A stretch of 64,000 bases of DNA from SZUA-36 sp963759155 (GCA_963759155.1 CAVWXX010000004.1:1-64000); one strand, 5' to 3'. Positions 9,958-19,628 are shown, numbered from the stretch's first letter. The notes: a model not told the origin generated them from the letters alone. Program-made: numbers and translations.

Positions 9958-10507
9958 AATTGATCAGTTGGGAAGCCGAGCGCTATGCGGTAGTTTACTT
10001 CTAGGACTCACGGGTGGAAAAAAACAATTGATCATTGGGGAAGCCAAGGCCATGCAGTAGCTTACGCCGGGACACGCCACAAGTACGTCCTGTAGGCTCT
10101 GTCGCGACATCCATGTCGCTCAAGGTCCCGGCATAAGCTACTGCACCCCCTCGGCTTTGTGCGAATGCGGGGGTCAATGGTTTCTGGAAGATAACAGTGG
10201 TTTAATTCTGAGCTTGATAAACCACGATCTTTGCGAATGTTTGGATTAACAACCTCTGAAAGATGCACGTCGTTTGATATTAAGCTGGGGTGTGTATGAA
10301 CTTATCAGGACCGTGAGCGACATGGATGTCGCGCCCGAGCGTACATGGATGTATTCACAGCGAGTCCTGGGAAGTTAATACACATCCCGGCTCCCCCAAC
10401 CTTGCAGATACTCAAAGGCAAGCCTTCTGAACTACTCCGTAGGCTGGTCTGAGCACGGAACCTGTCCTGATAAGACCATACACACCCAGCGCCCCCAACC
10501 TTGCATA
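9958..10507 (-). repeat. structured intergenic repeat, copy A (inverted relative to B and C)
   Basis: First of three copies of a roughly 550-base element. Two nested inverted repeats are recognisable: one with arms 10053-10073 / 10125-10145 (21 bases, one mismatch) and one with arms 10284-10303 / 10372-10391 (about 20 bases, imperfect). Both loops contain the palindrome GCGACATGGATGTCGC or its complement followed by a GTAC-containing segment. The left end carries two degenerate 62-68-base units around TTGATCA-T/G-TGGG. It occupies the divergent gap between the DUF547 and amidohydrolase genes (9772-10690). I see no gene here; the open frames inside are by-products of the repeat. Confidence 0.85.
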
Positions 10508-10690
10508 TACAAAGAACGAAAAGCCGTAACTTGACCATGAAACTTGCCTGACCAAGTACCAAGTGATCACCTTACAGGTCGGAAAAATTAAACAGTTGAG
10601 TCGTCTTCGGTGTTAGATAAGAATAGATACACCGTTTGATAAAACGATCTACGCCCATTATTCCTTCACGAAAAATAACAAGGAAACTTC

Positions 10691-12145
10691 ATGAAAGTCT
10701 CATTTCTCTTTAAATGCATCGCTTTAACACTGTTCATAAGTATTCCCCCGATAGCAATTGCTGAGGTAAAGACCTCCCCCGAAAAACAATCGGTCATTGA
10801 CCAGGTCGACAGCCTGCAAAGTGAAATTCAAAACATTTCCATGGAGCTGTGGAAGTACTCGGAAATTGCCCTGAGAGAAACACGCTCGGCAGAATTTGTC
10901 GCAAATGTGCTTGAAGCCGAGGGTTTTAAATTGGAACGTGGTGTTGCTGATATGCCGACGGCGTTTGTTGCCGAATGGGGCAATGGCGGGCCGGTGATTG
11001 GCATATTGGCTGAGTATGATGCGCTTCCTGATATTGGTAATGATCCGGTGCCGACAAGACAACCGCGTGAAGATGGTCATGCCCATGGGCAGGGTTGCGG
11101 GCACAATCTGTTTGCAGCAGGTTCTGTGGGTGCCGCCATTGCGCTCAAGCGCACGATGGAACAATTCGGAATCAAGGGGACGGTAAAGTTTTTTGGCACA
11201 CCGGCGGAAGAGACCGTTGTTGGTAAGGTTTACATGGCCAATGCCGGTGTTTTTGATGGTATTGATATTACCCTCGACTGGCACCCCTTTTACTACACCG
11301 AAGTCACGAATGCCCAGGGGCAGGCACTGAACAATTTCCAGGTTGAGTTTTTTGGTAAAGCTGCCCACGGCGCCTTTGATCCGTGGAATGGCAGAAGTGC
11401 GCTTGATGCAGTGGAGGTCATGAATTACGCCACCAACATGATGCGCGAGCATATCGAACCCAGTGCACGAATTCACTATGTGATTCCAAACGCGGGTGAG
11501 GCTCCGAATGTGGTACCGGCTTATGCCAGGGTCTGGTATTACGTGCGTGATTCCAACCGCCAGAAGGTGGAAGCCAACTATGAATGGCTAACACAGATAG
11601 CAGAGGCTGCGGCAATGGCAACCCAGACAACATACAAGATCACATTGATAACGGGCGTCCATGAACTGTTGTTGAATCGTCCGCTGCAGGAGGCGGCGCA
11701 GGCAAATCTTGAATATGTCGGCGCACCGGTTTTCAGTGAGGATGACCAGGTTTTTGGTAAGGCATTGCAGAAAGAAGTAGGTGTTGAAGCCACCGGTTAC
11801 ACCACGGAGGTAAGACCTCTGGCGGATGAGATGCAACCACCCCAGGGTGGCTCGACCGATGTGGCCGAGGTGACAAGGCTGGCACCGGGTGTGAGTATCA
11901 TGGTGGCAACGGCCGCGACGGATTTACCCTGGCACAGTTGGGCAACCTCAGCCAGTCATGGCAGGCCGAACGCCTCAAGGGGGGCGGTGGTGGCTGCCAA
12001 AACAATGGCAATGACAGCGATTGATTTCTTGCTGGATGAGGATTTGCGTGAGAGGGCGAAGCAGGAGTTTGATGAGAAGATGAAAGACAACCCGTATGTT
12101 TCACCCATTCCCAAGGGACAAAAACCGATATTGCCTGAAAACTGA
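10691..12145 (+). CDS. exported M20 family amidohydrolase (AbgB/IAA-amino-acid hydrolase type)
   Basis: 484 residues. A signal peptide (LTLFISIPPIAIAE) points to periplasmic action. Metal-ligand motifs of M20 amidases are present: EYDALPDIG, GHAHGQGCGHN, and the Glu pair in GTPAEETVVGK, with a later His in TLDWHPFY. The length and the N-terminal SLQSEIQNISMELWKYSE match aminobenzoyl-glutamate utilisation protein B and related aminoacyl-amide hydrolases that use two divalent metals. AAGGAA precedes the ATG at 10691. Substrate uncertain. The gene is flanked by repeat copy A and converges on dmsC. Confidence 0.85.
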   Translation: MKVSFLFKCIALTLFISIPPIAIAEVKTSPEKQSVIDQVDSLQSEIQNISMELWKYSEIALRETRSAEFVANVLEAEGFKLERGVADMPTAFVAEWGNGGPVIGILAEYDALPDIGNDPVPTRQPREDGHAHGQGCGHNLFAAGSVGAAIALKRTMEQFGIKGTVKFFGTPAEETVVGKVYMANAGVFDGIDITLDWHPFYYTEVTNAQGQALNNFQVEFFGKAAHGAFDPWNGRSALDAVEVMNYATNMMREHIEPSARIHYVIPNAGEAPNVVPAYARVWYYVRDSNRQKVEANYEWLTQIAEAAAMATQTTYKITLITGVHELLLNRPLQEAAQANLEYVGAPVFSEDDQVFGKALQKEVGVEATGYTTEVRPLADEMQPPQGGSTDVAEVTRLAPGVSIMVATAATDLPWHSWATSASHGRPNASRGAVVAAKTMAMTAIDFLLDEDLRERAKQEFDEKMKDNPYVSPIPKGQKPILPEN

Positions 12146-12179
12146 AATCGCGATGAAGACGCGCGGGGCGCCAATGAAT

Positions 12180-13046
12180 TTAAACGCCTAAACGAAAATA
12201 GGACGAATAGAATAAAAGGCGCCCCATCAGTTCCTGTGCAAGAACTGTAGCAAGTAGCACGGAAACCCACAGAGTGTCGCCAGTGCCGGGCAGCAAATCC
12301 GGGTTAAGCGTGAGAACAACTGCTAGTTGGCAGGCAAAAACGAGAATAGCCATGCGAAAAAGAAAAAACCGGTAAAAAACTCCCTTGTCAAAGACCAGTT
12401 TATCCATGCCCTGGTCCATCGTTGCCAATTTGAACTGATGAATTACCCCTGAAACAATTTCTATCAACAGGATTGTGCTCAAGGCGATATAAAAAATCCT
12501 GACGATATGAGCCGCAATAGTTAACGACCCGTCAGCGTGAAGCAATAACAGGGTGAGCAGACCCAGGCTCAGTGCAGCTGAAACAAAACTCACCGGCGTA
12601 TGCCAGCTATTCCATGCCGGAATGGTTGGCATCACGTAAATCCGGATCATGGTCCACAGCAAGGCTAATCCCGCTAAAGAGCTCAACGCCATCAGGTATT
12701 TCAGGTATTCGGGGTTAGCTGTTTTCCAACCCAGGAGAAATGCGAGAACAAGGCTCGCTGTGAAAATTCCGATGGCCAGGATTTCACGGCTCAGCCACGA
12801 ACCCGATAGATTATTGAGCGCCCGGGTGGCATTGGCGGGGTTTCCGAGGTGCAAAAATGAACTGAGCGTTGCACTGCCGATAAAGATCAGTGCCAGTAAG
12901 ACGGGGTTTGTCAGGCTCAGGCCGGTTTCGAATACCGGGCTCATGTCATGATTGTGAATGACCGGCCACGATAGCCACAGAACAATGCCAACACTCCATT
13001 GTGCGAGGCAGGTAAAAAATACCAGTGACCAATCCCGGTTAGACAA
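12180..13046 (-). CDS. dmsC: DmsC-like membrane anchor subunit
   Basis: 288 residues with eight predicted membrane helices, the size and topology of E. coli DmsC (PF04976). It would anchor the A/B subunits and oxidise menaquinol, passing electrons to the iron-sulfur subunit. The start overlaps the end of dmsB by 8 bases, indicating translational coupling in an A-B-C operon. The quinone choice and final acceptor cannot be read from sequence. Confidence 0.85.
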   Translation of the reverse strand: MSNRDWSLVFFTCLAQWSVGIVLWLSWPVIHNHDMSPVFETGLSLTNPVLLALIFIGSATLSSFLHLGNPANATRALNNLSGSWLSREILAIGIFTASLVLAFLLGWKTANPEYLKYLMALSSLAGLALLWTMIRIYVMPTIPAWNSWHTPVSFVSAALSLGLLTLLLLHADGSLTIAAHIVRIFYIALSTILLIEIVSGVIHQFKLATMDQGMDKLVFDKGVFYRFFLFRMAILVFACQLAVVLTLNPDLLPGTGDTLWVSVLLATVLAQELMGRLLFYSSYFRLGV

Positions 13047-13653
13047 CTTTCACCTCCTCGATATTGGCAACTTCGGGTTTGAGCTTGTTGGCATTCTGGT
13101 GTGCCTTGATGCACAAAGAGGGTTCGGTTATCGAGTGATCGGGCAGGGGATAGATGTGCTCTGATGGGCCATATTTCTCAAGCAGTTGCTGATGGTCACC
13201 AAAATCCAACGCGCGCATTGGGCAAGCGTCAACGCAACTCGGATTCTTGCCCTGATCAATATAATCAGCGCAAAAATCGCACTTACCCATGACACCTTTT
13301 TCCGGGTTGAACTGCGGCGCACCATAAGGACAAACCCAGGCACAGTATTTACAGCCGATACACAGGCTTTGATCAATTTGAACGATACCGTCTTCGCGTT
13401 TGCCAAGTGCTTTTGTCGGACAGTTTTTCACACATATCGGATCTTCACAGTGGTTACAAGACATGGACAGGTTGTAGGCAAACACATCCTGACGCCATAT
13501 CGGTCCATGTTTTTTCCATCCGCCACCGCTGACCTCATAGACCCTTCTCCAGACCTGGCCGGGACCCAGGTCATTTTTATCCTTACAGGCCATCTGGCAG
13601 GTTTTACAGCCCGAGCATGAACTGGAGTCAAAATAAAATGCCAATCTCGTCAT
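13039..13653 (-). CDS. dmsB: DmsB-like four-cluster ferredoxin subunit
   Basis: 204 residues with the four cysteine groups expected for four [4Fe-4S] clusters: CSGCKTCQMAC, CNHCEDPICVKNCP, CIGCKYCAWVCPYG and CDFCADYIDQG followed by SCVDACPMRALDFG. It transfers electrons between the DmsC-like anchor and the molybdenum subunit. The ATG shares a base with the dmsA stop and the end overlaps dmsC, so the three are one operon. Confidence 0.93.
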   Translation of the reverse strand: MTRLAFYFDSSSCSGCKTCQMACKDKNDLGPGQVWRRVYEVSGGGWKKHGPIWRQDVFAYNLSMSCNHCEDPICVKNCPTKALGKREDGIVQIDQSLCIGCKYCAWVCPYGAPQFNPEKGVMGKCDFCADYIDQGKNPSCVDACPMRALDFGDHQQLLEKYGPSEHIYPLPDHSITEPSLCIKAHQNANKLKPEVANIEEVKVV

Positions 13654-15908
13654 TACCCGGACCCAAGTGCGGCAACTTCAGCCATGATCGTATGCTGTGC
13701 ATTGCCAAAGGTGAAAGGTGTCCAGCGTTCAGATGTCAGTGTATTAACCGATCCGCCAATGTCATTGCCGTCCTTATCCGGTTTCCACCAGGCGCCCTGC
13801 GGAATATTTACAACACCCGGCAGTATGCGCCGGGTAATACGGCAGGGGAGTATCACCGTGCCCCTATCGTTATAAATTTTTACTTTCTGGCCGTTCTTGA
13901 TGCCTCTGTCCTCAGCATCATGCGGGTTGATAAATACCCGTTGCGGAAAGGCCTCATTGTTCCAGTCGACGTTGGCCAGGGTGGAATGCATGCGCGGCAT
14001 GAAGTGGGTGCCGATTACCTGTAATGGATATTTTTCGGCTTCCTCTCCAAACGGGCTCTCCCACTCCTGAATATATTTCGGAATAGCGGGCACCTCATCC
14101 GGCAGATTTCGCTTGAACATCTCCTCGCAAAAAATTTCGATCTTGCCGGATGCTGTCGCTAACGGATGTTTAACAGGGTCTTGTCTGAACGCTTCGAATG
14201 CCACTTTGGGCTGGTCGACCGGTCTCGAGTAAACTCCCAGGTTCTTTTCCTCAAACTCTTCCAGGCTCGGCAGCTCGGGGAACCTGTTTTCACGGTAATC
14301 GTCCAGCAATGCAGCAATCCACTGTTTCTCATCACGGCCTTCGGTGTATTGTTCCTTGATGCCAAGCTTGTCAGCGACTGCAGCACAAATGGCATAGTCG
14401 CTTTTTGTTTCCCATGGCGGGTCCAGAATCTGTGGTTGCAGGATCAGTTCTTCACCATATTTCCAGCCATCCTCCATGCCCCAGGTTTCAAATTGTGTAC
14501 AGGCAGGCAGTATCAAATCCGCAAATTGCGCGGTGACGGTCATGAAATTGTCCTGCACCACGAAGAACTCTAACTGGGATGTGTCCTTGATGATTTCGAT
14601 GGTGCGGTTGATGTTGGCGTGTTGATTAACAATGGCATTGGAGGCGACGGCCCAGATCATCTTGATACCATGTGGTAATTGTTCTATTCCCACCAGGCCG
14701 TCTTTTTCCGTCAGTTTCGGCCCCCTTCTGACTGCCTCAGACCACAAAAACGATGGGATTTGGGCACTGACCGGGTTTTCCCCAAGTGGCAGAACATTCC
14801 AGAATGGCCCACCGCCTGCCTGCAAGGCGATACCACTTGCCCAGCCACCGGACTTGCCAACATTGCCGGTTATTGCTGCAAGCACACAACCAGCGCGCAC
14901 CACCTGCTCACCATAGGCGCGTCTCTGCATACCATAACCCTGGTACAGAACCGCTGACTCGGCAGTCGCGTACTCCCTGGCAATGCGGATGATATCGTGT
15001 GCGGGAATGGAGGTGATTGCTTCGGCCCATTCGGGTGTTTTTGGCTGCTTATCTCTAGTGCCAAGAATGTAGTCCTTGTAGGTTTCTTCATTTTGATAAG
15101 CCGCCGGCATCTGGTTTTCGTCAAAACCCATACAGTATTTTTGAACGAAATCCTTGTCATAGAGATCTTCGGTGATCATCACGTAGGCCATGGCACTCAT
15201 CAGCGCTACATCGGTGCCCGGTCGAATGGCAATCCATTCATCCGCAAGCGCCACCGCACTCATCGTCATGCGCGGGTCGATACAGATGATTCTTGCACCT
15301 TTTTTACGGGCTTCTTTCAGAAAATATTCGCTGTTGGTTCCATCCCGCATCTCCGATGGATTCCAGCCCCACATGATGATGTACCTGGAGTTAAGCCAGT
15401 CCTGACGCTGGTTGCCGGTCTCATCCGTACCATAGACAGTCATGGTCGCCTTGGTAATACAGGCCCAGGAATAAGAGTTGTAATAGCCCAGCGCACCGCC
15501 AATCATGTTCATCAGGCGGTCGGCGGACCACTTGCCACCCATCTGGTTATAGCCGCCGGTGCCATAGGGGACAAACAACGATGTATTGCCGTATTTCTTC
15601 TTAATCCGAATGATCTTTGAAGCCACCATATCAGTAGCCTCATCCCAGCTGATCCGCTCAAACTTGCCGGAACCGCGCTCACCGACACGTTTCAGCGGAT
15701 ATTTGAGGCGGTCCTTGTGATGTTGACGATGACGATAGGAGCGGCCACGGATACAGGCTCTCAATTGGGGATCTTCAACCGTATCATTCGGGCGGTCATC
15801 GGTTTCGATGCGCGATATCAAACCGTCTTTAACATGCACCCTGAGCAGGCATCGGCCCCCGCAATTGTGGGAGGGGCAGCCGACTCTTATGAATTCATCG
15901 TTGTGCAT
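13653..15908 (-). CDS. dmsA: DMSO reductase family molybdopterin subunit lacking a Tat leader
   Basis: 751 residues. The N-terminal iron-sulfur motif of the family is present (CPSHNCGGRC, then RACIRGRS), followed by the bis-MGD fold. YYNSYSWACI aligns with the segment holding the Mo-ligand Ser in DmsA, so Ser is the likely ligand. The C-terminal dinucleotide-binding domain (VFINPHDAEDRGIKNGQ) is complete. The frame opens only five codons before the ATG (a TGA lies upstream) and no twin-arginine signal is found in any frame in the 110 bases upstream. The complex may therefore face the cytoplasm or rely on another route. The substrate could be a sulfoxide, N-oxide or other oxyanion. Confidence 0.88.
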   Translation of the reverse strand: MHNDEFIRVGCPSHNCGGRCLLRVHVKDGLISRIETDDRPNDTVEDPQLRACIRGRSYRHRQHHKDRLKYPLKRVGERGSGKFERISWDEATDMVASKIIRIKKKYGNTSLFVPYGTGGYNQMGGKWSADRLMNMIGGALGYYNSYSWACITKATMTVYGTDETGNQRQDWLNSRYIIMWGWNPSEMRDGTNSEYFLKEARKKGARIICIDPRMTMSAVALADEWIAIRPGTDVALMSAMAYVMITEDLYDKDFVQKYCMGFDENQMPAAYQNEETYKDYILGTRDKQPKTPEWAEAITSIPAHDIIRIAREYATAESAVLYQGYGMQRRAYGEQVVRAGCVLAAITGNVGKSGGWASGIALQAGGGPFWNVLPLGENPVSAQIPSFLWSEAVRRGPKLTEKDGLVGIEQLPHGIKMIWAVASNAIVNQHANINRTIEIIKDTSQLEFFVVQDNFMTVTAQFADLILPACTQFETWGMEDGWKYGEELILQPQILDPPWETKSDYAICAAVADKLGIKEQYTEGRDEKQWIAALLDDYRENRFPELPSLEEFEEKNLGVYSRPVDQPKVAFEAFRQDPVKHPLATASGKIEIFCEEMFKRNLPDEVPAIPKYIQEWESPFGEEAEKYPLQVIGTHFMPRMHSTLANVDWNNEAFPQRVFINPHDAEDRGIKNGQKVKIYNDRGTVILPCRITRRILPGVVNIPQGAWWKPDKDGNDIGGSVNTLTSERWTPFTFGNAQHTIMAEVAALGSG

Positions 15909-16090
15909 CTGCTTTTTGAATCAATCCTAAATGCCCGCTAATCCAATAAGGCGGGACCCAGCCAACAGCATACACTTTGGCTGTCTGGCTGCATTGATTT
16001 GGGTCAGTAAGCATTGTCGAAAAATCGAAATCAGAATAATGGCTGACGGTAACTAATCAATCTCAGTTTTGTTCCGGTTTAACTGTTTTA

Positions 16091-16701
16091 TGTGCAAGGT
16101 TCGGGGCGCTGGGGTGTGTATGGTCTTATCAGGACAGGTGCCGTGCCCAGACCAGCCTACGGAATGGTTCGGAAGGCTTGCCTTTGAATATCTGCAAGGT
16201 TGGGGGAGCTGGGATGTGTATTAACTTCCCAGGACTCGCTGCAAGTACGTCCCTGTAAGCTCGAGCGCGACATCCATGTCGCTCACGGTCCTGATAAGTT
16301 AATACACACCCCAGCTTAATATCAAACGACGTGCATCTTTCAGAGGTTACTAGTCCAAACATTCGCAAAAGCCGTGTGCTTATCAAGTTCAGAATCAAAC
16401 CACGTGTATCTTCCAGAAACCATTGACCCCCGCATTCGCACAAAGCCAAGGGGGTGCAGTAGCTTATGCCGGGACCTTGAGCGACAGGGATGTCGCGACA
16501 GAGCCTACAGGACGTACTTGTGGCGTGTCCCGGCATAAGCTACTGCATGGCCTTGGCTTCCCGAATGATCAATGGTTTTCAACATGTGAGCCAGGAGGTA
16601 AGCCACCGCATAGCCTCGGCTTCCCGACTGCTCAATGGTTTTCAACATGTGAGCCCGGATGAAAGCTACCGTATAGTCTCAGCTTCGCGACCGATCAATG
16701 G
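16091..16701 (+). repeat. structured intergenic repeat, copy B
   Basis: Second copy of the element, in the opposite orientation to copy A. Inverted repeat i: arms 16208-16227 / 16296-16315, 19 of 20 matching. Inverted repeat ii: arms 16455-16475 / 16527-16547, a perfect 21-base match. Three tandem 63-base degenerate units follow (starting near 16550, 16613 and 16676, each with a CGGCTTCCC-type start and TCAATGG). It fills most of the divergent gap between dmsA and the cytochrome gene (15909-16827), and nothing else is evident there. Confidence 0.9.
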
Positions 16702-16827
16702 TGACCTAAACACCAGCCCGAGAGAATGTTACTGAATACCCTTGCCCCACTTTTGCCATTAAAGCAAACTGTCCAACCAACAAGCCCGTGACAATAACGT
16801 ACTGGCAACCATGCAGAGAGCCATGAC

Positions 16828-17322
16828 ATGATTCGAAATTTCATTGTTTGTGTCCTATTCGTCATCATCACATCCACGTCAAGTGTTGCAGGGGCTGAAA
16901 GCGTCGAACGACAGGTGGAGACCATCACGCTTGAGCCTGAGTTGTTGGCGCTTTTGCAAGCCGAGATGCGCGAGATAACCATCGGGGTTCAGAAAATTCC
17001 CGTGGCTATTGCGCAAGGGGACTGGGAAACTCTCTCACAAACCAGCGAATCGATTCGTTCGAGCTATATCATGGCCAAGAGCTTGACCGGAGAGCAGAAG
17101 CAGGCTCTGAAATCGAATCTGCCAGCAAGATTCAAGCAACTCGATTCAGCGTTTCACAACAGGGCCGGTGAGTTGGCGCACGCAGCGGAAGCCCGGAATT
17201 TTGAGCTCGCCAGCTATCACTATTCCCGGCTGATCGAAAGCTGTGCACAGTGTCATTCTTTATATGCCAGGGAAAAATTCCCGGGATTCGGTCCTGTCGA
17301 AGAGCAGGGTCACCAGCATTAG
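16828..17322 (+). CDS. periplasmic cytochrome c, class II-like
   Basis: 164 residues. A signal peptide (VCVLFVIITSTSSVAGAE) leads into a mostly helical mature protein with a single haem site, CAQCH, close to the C-terminus. This is the arrangement of cytochrome c'/c556-type four-helix bundles. It would be exported and haemylated in the periplasm. It lies 13 bases before the GFA gene, so the two may be co-transcribed. Redox partner unknown. Confidence 0.8.
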   Translation: MIRNFIVCVLFVIITSTSSVAGAESVERQVETITLEPELLALLQAEMREITIGVQKIPVAIAQGDWETLSQTSESIRSSYIMAKSLTGEQKQALKSNLPARFKQLDSAFHNRAGELAHAAEARNFELASYHYSRLIESCAQCHSLYAREKFPGFGPVEEQGHQH

Positions 17323-17335
17323 CGGGAGGTAGAAA

Positions 17336-17737
17336 GTGAAAGGTGGATGTCATTGCGGTGCAATCAGGTACGAGGTCTCTGGTGCGCCTTTCGATGCGGA
17401 TTACTGTCACTGTCGCGATTGCCAGAGAACAACAGGTGCTCCGTTTGGTGCCTGGATGGATTTTAAGAAGGACCAGGTTCACTGGGTGGGCGATGTGCCA
17501 ACCGAATATACATCGTCCGAATTCATACGGCGGGGGTTTTGCCCCCTATGTGGAGCATCAATAAGCTACCGTAGTACCCAGTACCCGGACTACTACACGC
17601 TAAGTATTGCATCTCTTGATGACCCCAATCTGGTCGAACCCAATTATCACATTTACACCAATAGCCAGGTGAATTGGCTGGTGATTGAGGATGATTGCAA
17701 ACGCTATGCAGGTGAACGTACGAGCGAGCCGGATTGA
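17336..17737 (+). CDS. GFA family zinc protein (glutathione-dependent formaldehyde-activating enzyme-like)
   Basis: 133 residues. The zinc-binding cysteines of the GFA/CENP-V fold are present in order: GGCHCGAIRYEV, YCHCRDCQRTTGAPF and FCPLCGASI. The GTG at 17336 is chosen because GGGAGG lies six bases before it. Most members have unproven substrates, and an activity on S-hydroxymethylglutathione is only one possibility. Confidence 0.88.
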   Translation: MKGGCHCGAIRYEVSGAPFDADYCHCRDCQRTTGAPFGAWMDFKKDQVHWVGDVPTEYTSSEFIRRGFCPLCGASISYRSTQYPDYYTLSIASLDDPNLVEPNYHIYTNSQVNWLVIEDDCKRYAGERTSEPD

Positions 17738-17739
17738 AT

Positions 17740-18513
17740 ATGGTGCCGGCTAAAGGTGTTGAATCACAATCAGAGCCATCGCGTGTGACTCAGCCAGTAT
17801 TTAAGCTGCTTGCAGTCATTCTGTTTGCGACTGTTGTAACGCAACTGGCGCACCTGGCCTACAACAGTACCCATGATTTTCAGTCTATCGTCTTGCCCAG
17901 CGTTTTATATTTGAGTGCAACTGTCATACCGTTGGGCGGTTTGGGGATATGGTTTGGACGTCAGATCGGTCTTGGTGCCCCTATGTTAGCTGCACTTCTA
18001 CAAAACCAGCCCGGCACTTGGCGCAGCTTGCTGAGAGATGCCAGGGTTTCCGGGTTGCTGGGTTTGTCGATTGGTGCCGGACTCGTGCTTTTGCGAATGG
18101 TCACCGAATCCTATTTGCCATCGGAAATACCAACATTCGGCCACAGGGGATTATTGGGGGGAGTACTCGTTTCAGTCGCTGCGGCTTTGTCTGAGGAGGT
18201 CTGGTTTCGGCTGGGTATCATGACCATGCTGTTGTGGTCTTTTGCTCGTTTATTGGGGTACAAAACGATTCCTCCAGCGCTTGCATGGCCCGTGATTATC
18301 TTTGTTTCGGTAGCTTTCGGGATGGCACATTTGCCCCAGTTAATGTCACATGGGGCTGGAACCTCTTTCGCCATTTGGGCAACCGTTCTTGGTAACAGCC
18401 TGGTCGGGACATTGTATGGCTGGTGTTACTGGCGGTTGAGCTTTATTGCGGCGGTTATTGCGCATTTCGCCGTGGATTTGATGATTCACGCGGTTCCGGC
18501 ACTTTTTGTTTAA
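17740..18513 (+). CDS. CPBP family intramembrane glutamic protease
   Basis: About 257 residues with multiple membrane helices. The CPBP/Abi motif 1 (EExxxR) is seen in LSEEVWFRLGI, and a later MAHLP carries the second-motif His. Such proteins are intramembrane proteases related to Rce1. The ATG at 17740 is used; a TTG six bases earlier is also possible. It overlaps the preceding GFA stop region and the following transporter, so it is part of a compact operon. Substrate unknown. Confidence 0.82.
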   Translation: MVPAKGVESQSEPSRVTQPVFKLLAVILFATVVTQLAHLAYNSTHDFQSIVLPSVLYLSATVIPLGGLGIWFGRQIGLGAPMLAALLQNQPGTWRSLLRDARVSGLLGLSIGAGLVLLRMVTESYLPSEIPTFGHRGLLGGVLVSVAAALSEEVWFRLGIMTMLLWSFARLLGYKTIPPALAWPVIIFVSVAFGMAHLPQLMSHGAGTSFAIWATVLGNSLVGTLYGWCYWRLSFIAAVIAHFAVDLMIHAVPALFV

Positions 18514-18523
18514 CCCGTATCCT

Positions 18524-19510
18524 ATGTCTCTCATACGGTTTTTCCAAAGTCACCGGGTTGCCATTTTTGGATTGTATGTTTCACTGGCGATTGTCTATCT
18601 TGGTTTTTTTGGTCGTGCCTTTATGGAAGCCTGGACTTACCCTGACTGGCTGATTGCACCCATCATGGCGTTTGGTTCTTTTGTAGCGGGCTCTACTTTT
18701 TTGGGTGGTGGTGCTGTTGCTTTTCCTGCACTGACCAAGATGTTTGCGGTCGATCCCGTCACTGCCAAGAGCTTCTCACTGGCTATCCAGGCTGTCGGTA
18801 TGAGTTCGGCCAGTCTGTATATTCTCAGCCGGGTTCGCAATCTGCCGTTCAGTTTCATGGCGCTTTACCTCGTCGGTGCCAGTATCGGTCTGTTTGTTTC
18901 GTTCGCGTTTATCGAAGCTCGTGTGCCTGCGGTGGATCTGCGTATCGCATTTACCCTGTTTTTGCTCTGTTTTCTGGTCATGTACCTGTTAACCAGGCAC
19001 TCTCACAACGTATCTGTCGAGGCACACCTGGAAAGAACTTACCGGGATGTGCTCGTTACCCTGTTTGGCGGTGCATTGGGCGGCCTGTTAGCAGGTTTGC
19101 TTGGTTCAGGGGCTGACGTGGTTGGTTTTAGCCTGCTGGCTTTGTATTTTCGGATAGAAATTATCCGGGCCACGCAGGTCTCGGTGATACTGATGGCCGC
19201 TACTTCTGTGATTGGCCTGGGTTTTAAAGCCCTGTTTTTTGGGGGCGTGGGACAGAATGTTTTCGATCTGTGGGTATTGGCGGCACCGGTTGTATTGTTC
19301 GGTGCACCGTTGGGGGCGGCCTTGTGCCGACGCATACCATCGAACCTGCTGTTGGGTTTTATCTGTTTGATCGTCCTGGCCGAGGTGACCAGCACGATTA
19401 TCCTGGTGCCCATCGACAGCAATCGTGTTTTCATTTATGGTCTCGCAGTCGCAGTTTCACTGCTTATCCTGTCCTTCATCGCTTATCTTGCCACCCATAA
19501 GCATGACTAG
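18524..19510 (+). CDS. TauE/SafE family membrane exporter
   Basis: About 328 residues with roughly eight or nine membrane helices. The conserved pattern FVAGSTFLGGGAVAFPAL and the duplicated GALGGLLAGLLGSGAD are typical of TauE/SafE, a family tied to export of sulfite, sulfoacetate or other organic anions. The ATG at 18524 starts ten bases after the end of the CPBP gene, whereas a TTG at 18506 would overlap it. Substrate not deducible. Sulfur-anion transport would fit the nearby DMSO reductase-like operon but is speculative. Confidence 0.82.
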   Translation: MSLIRFFQSHRVAIFGLYVSLAIVYLGFFGRAFMEAWTYPDWLIAPIMAFGSFVAGSTFLGGGAVAFPALTKMFAVDPVTAKSFSLAIQAVGMSSASLYILSRVRNLPFSFMALYLVGASIGLFVSFAFIEARVPAVDLRIAFTLFLLCFLVMYLLTRHSHNVSVEAHLERTYRDVLVTLFGGALGGLLAGLLGSGADVVGFSLLALYFRIEIIRATQVSVILMAATSVIGLGFKALFFGGVGQNVFDLWVLAAPVVLFGAPLGAALCRRIPSNLLLGFICLIVLAEVTSTIILVPIDSNRVFIYGLAVAVSLLILSFIAYLATHKHD

Positions 19511-19628
19511 CGGATACCGGCGGAATGATTCTCTGGCACAATGATTTTTCCTGGCTCAGTCATTATTTGAAGGTGTTTTAAACACCCGGCCAACTCATAT
19601 TGCCAATGGCAATTTATTGGAGTTTTAT

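Noticed and set aside
10062..10562. Two minus-strand open frames of 68 and 85 codons
   Set aside because: They lie wholly inside repeat copy A and their translation follows its inverted repeats. No ribosome site or family motif.
10724..11476. Long antisense open frame of 250 codons within the M20 amidohydrolase gene
   Set aside because: Shadow of a strongly conserved gene; its translation shows no recognisable motif or export signal.
16550..16701. Tandem ~63-base units resembling a short CRISPR array
   Set aside because: Units are degenerate along their whole length with no unique spacers, and no cas genes are near.
16129..16735. Several open frames of 79-135 codons on both strands
   Set aside because: Products of repeat copy B; the same peptide strings recur in copy C at 39855-40465, as expected of repeat DNA and not of genes.
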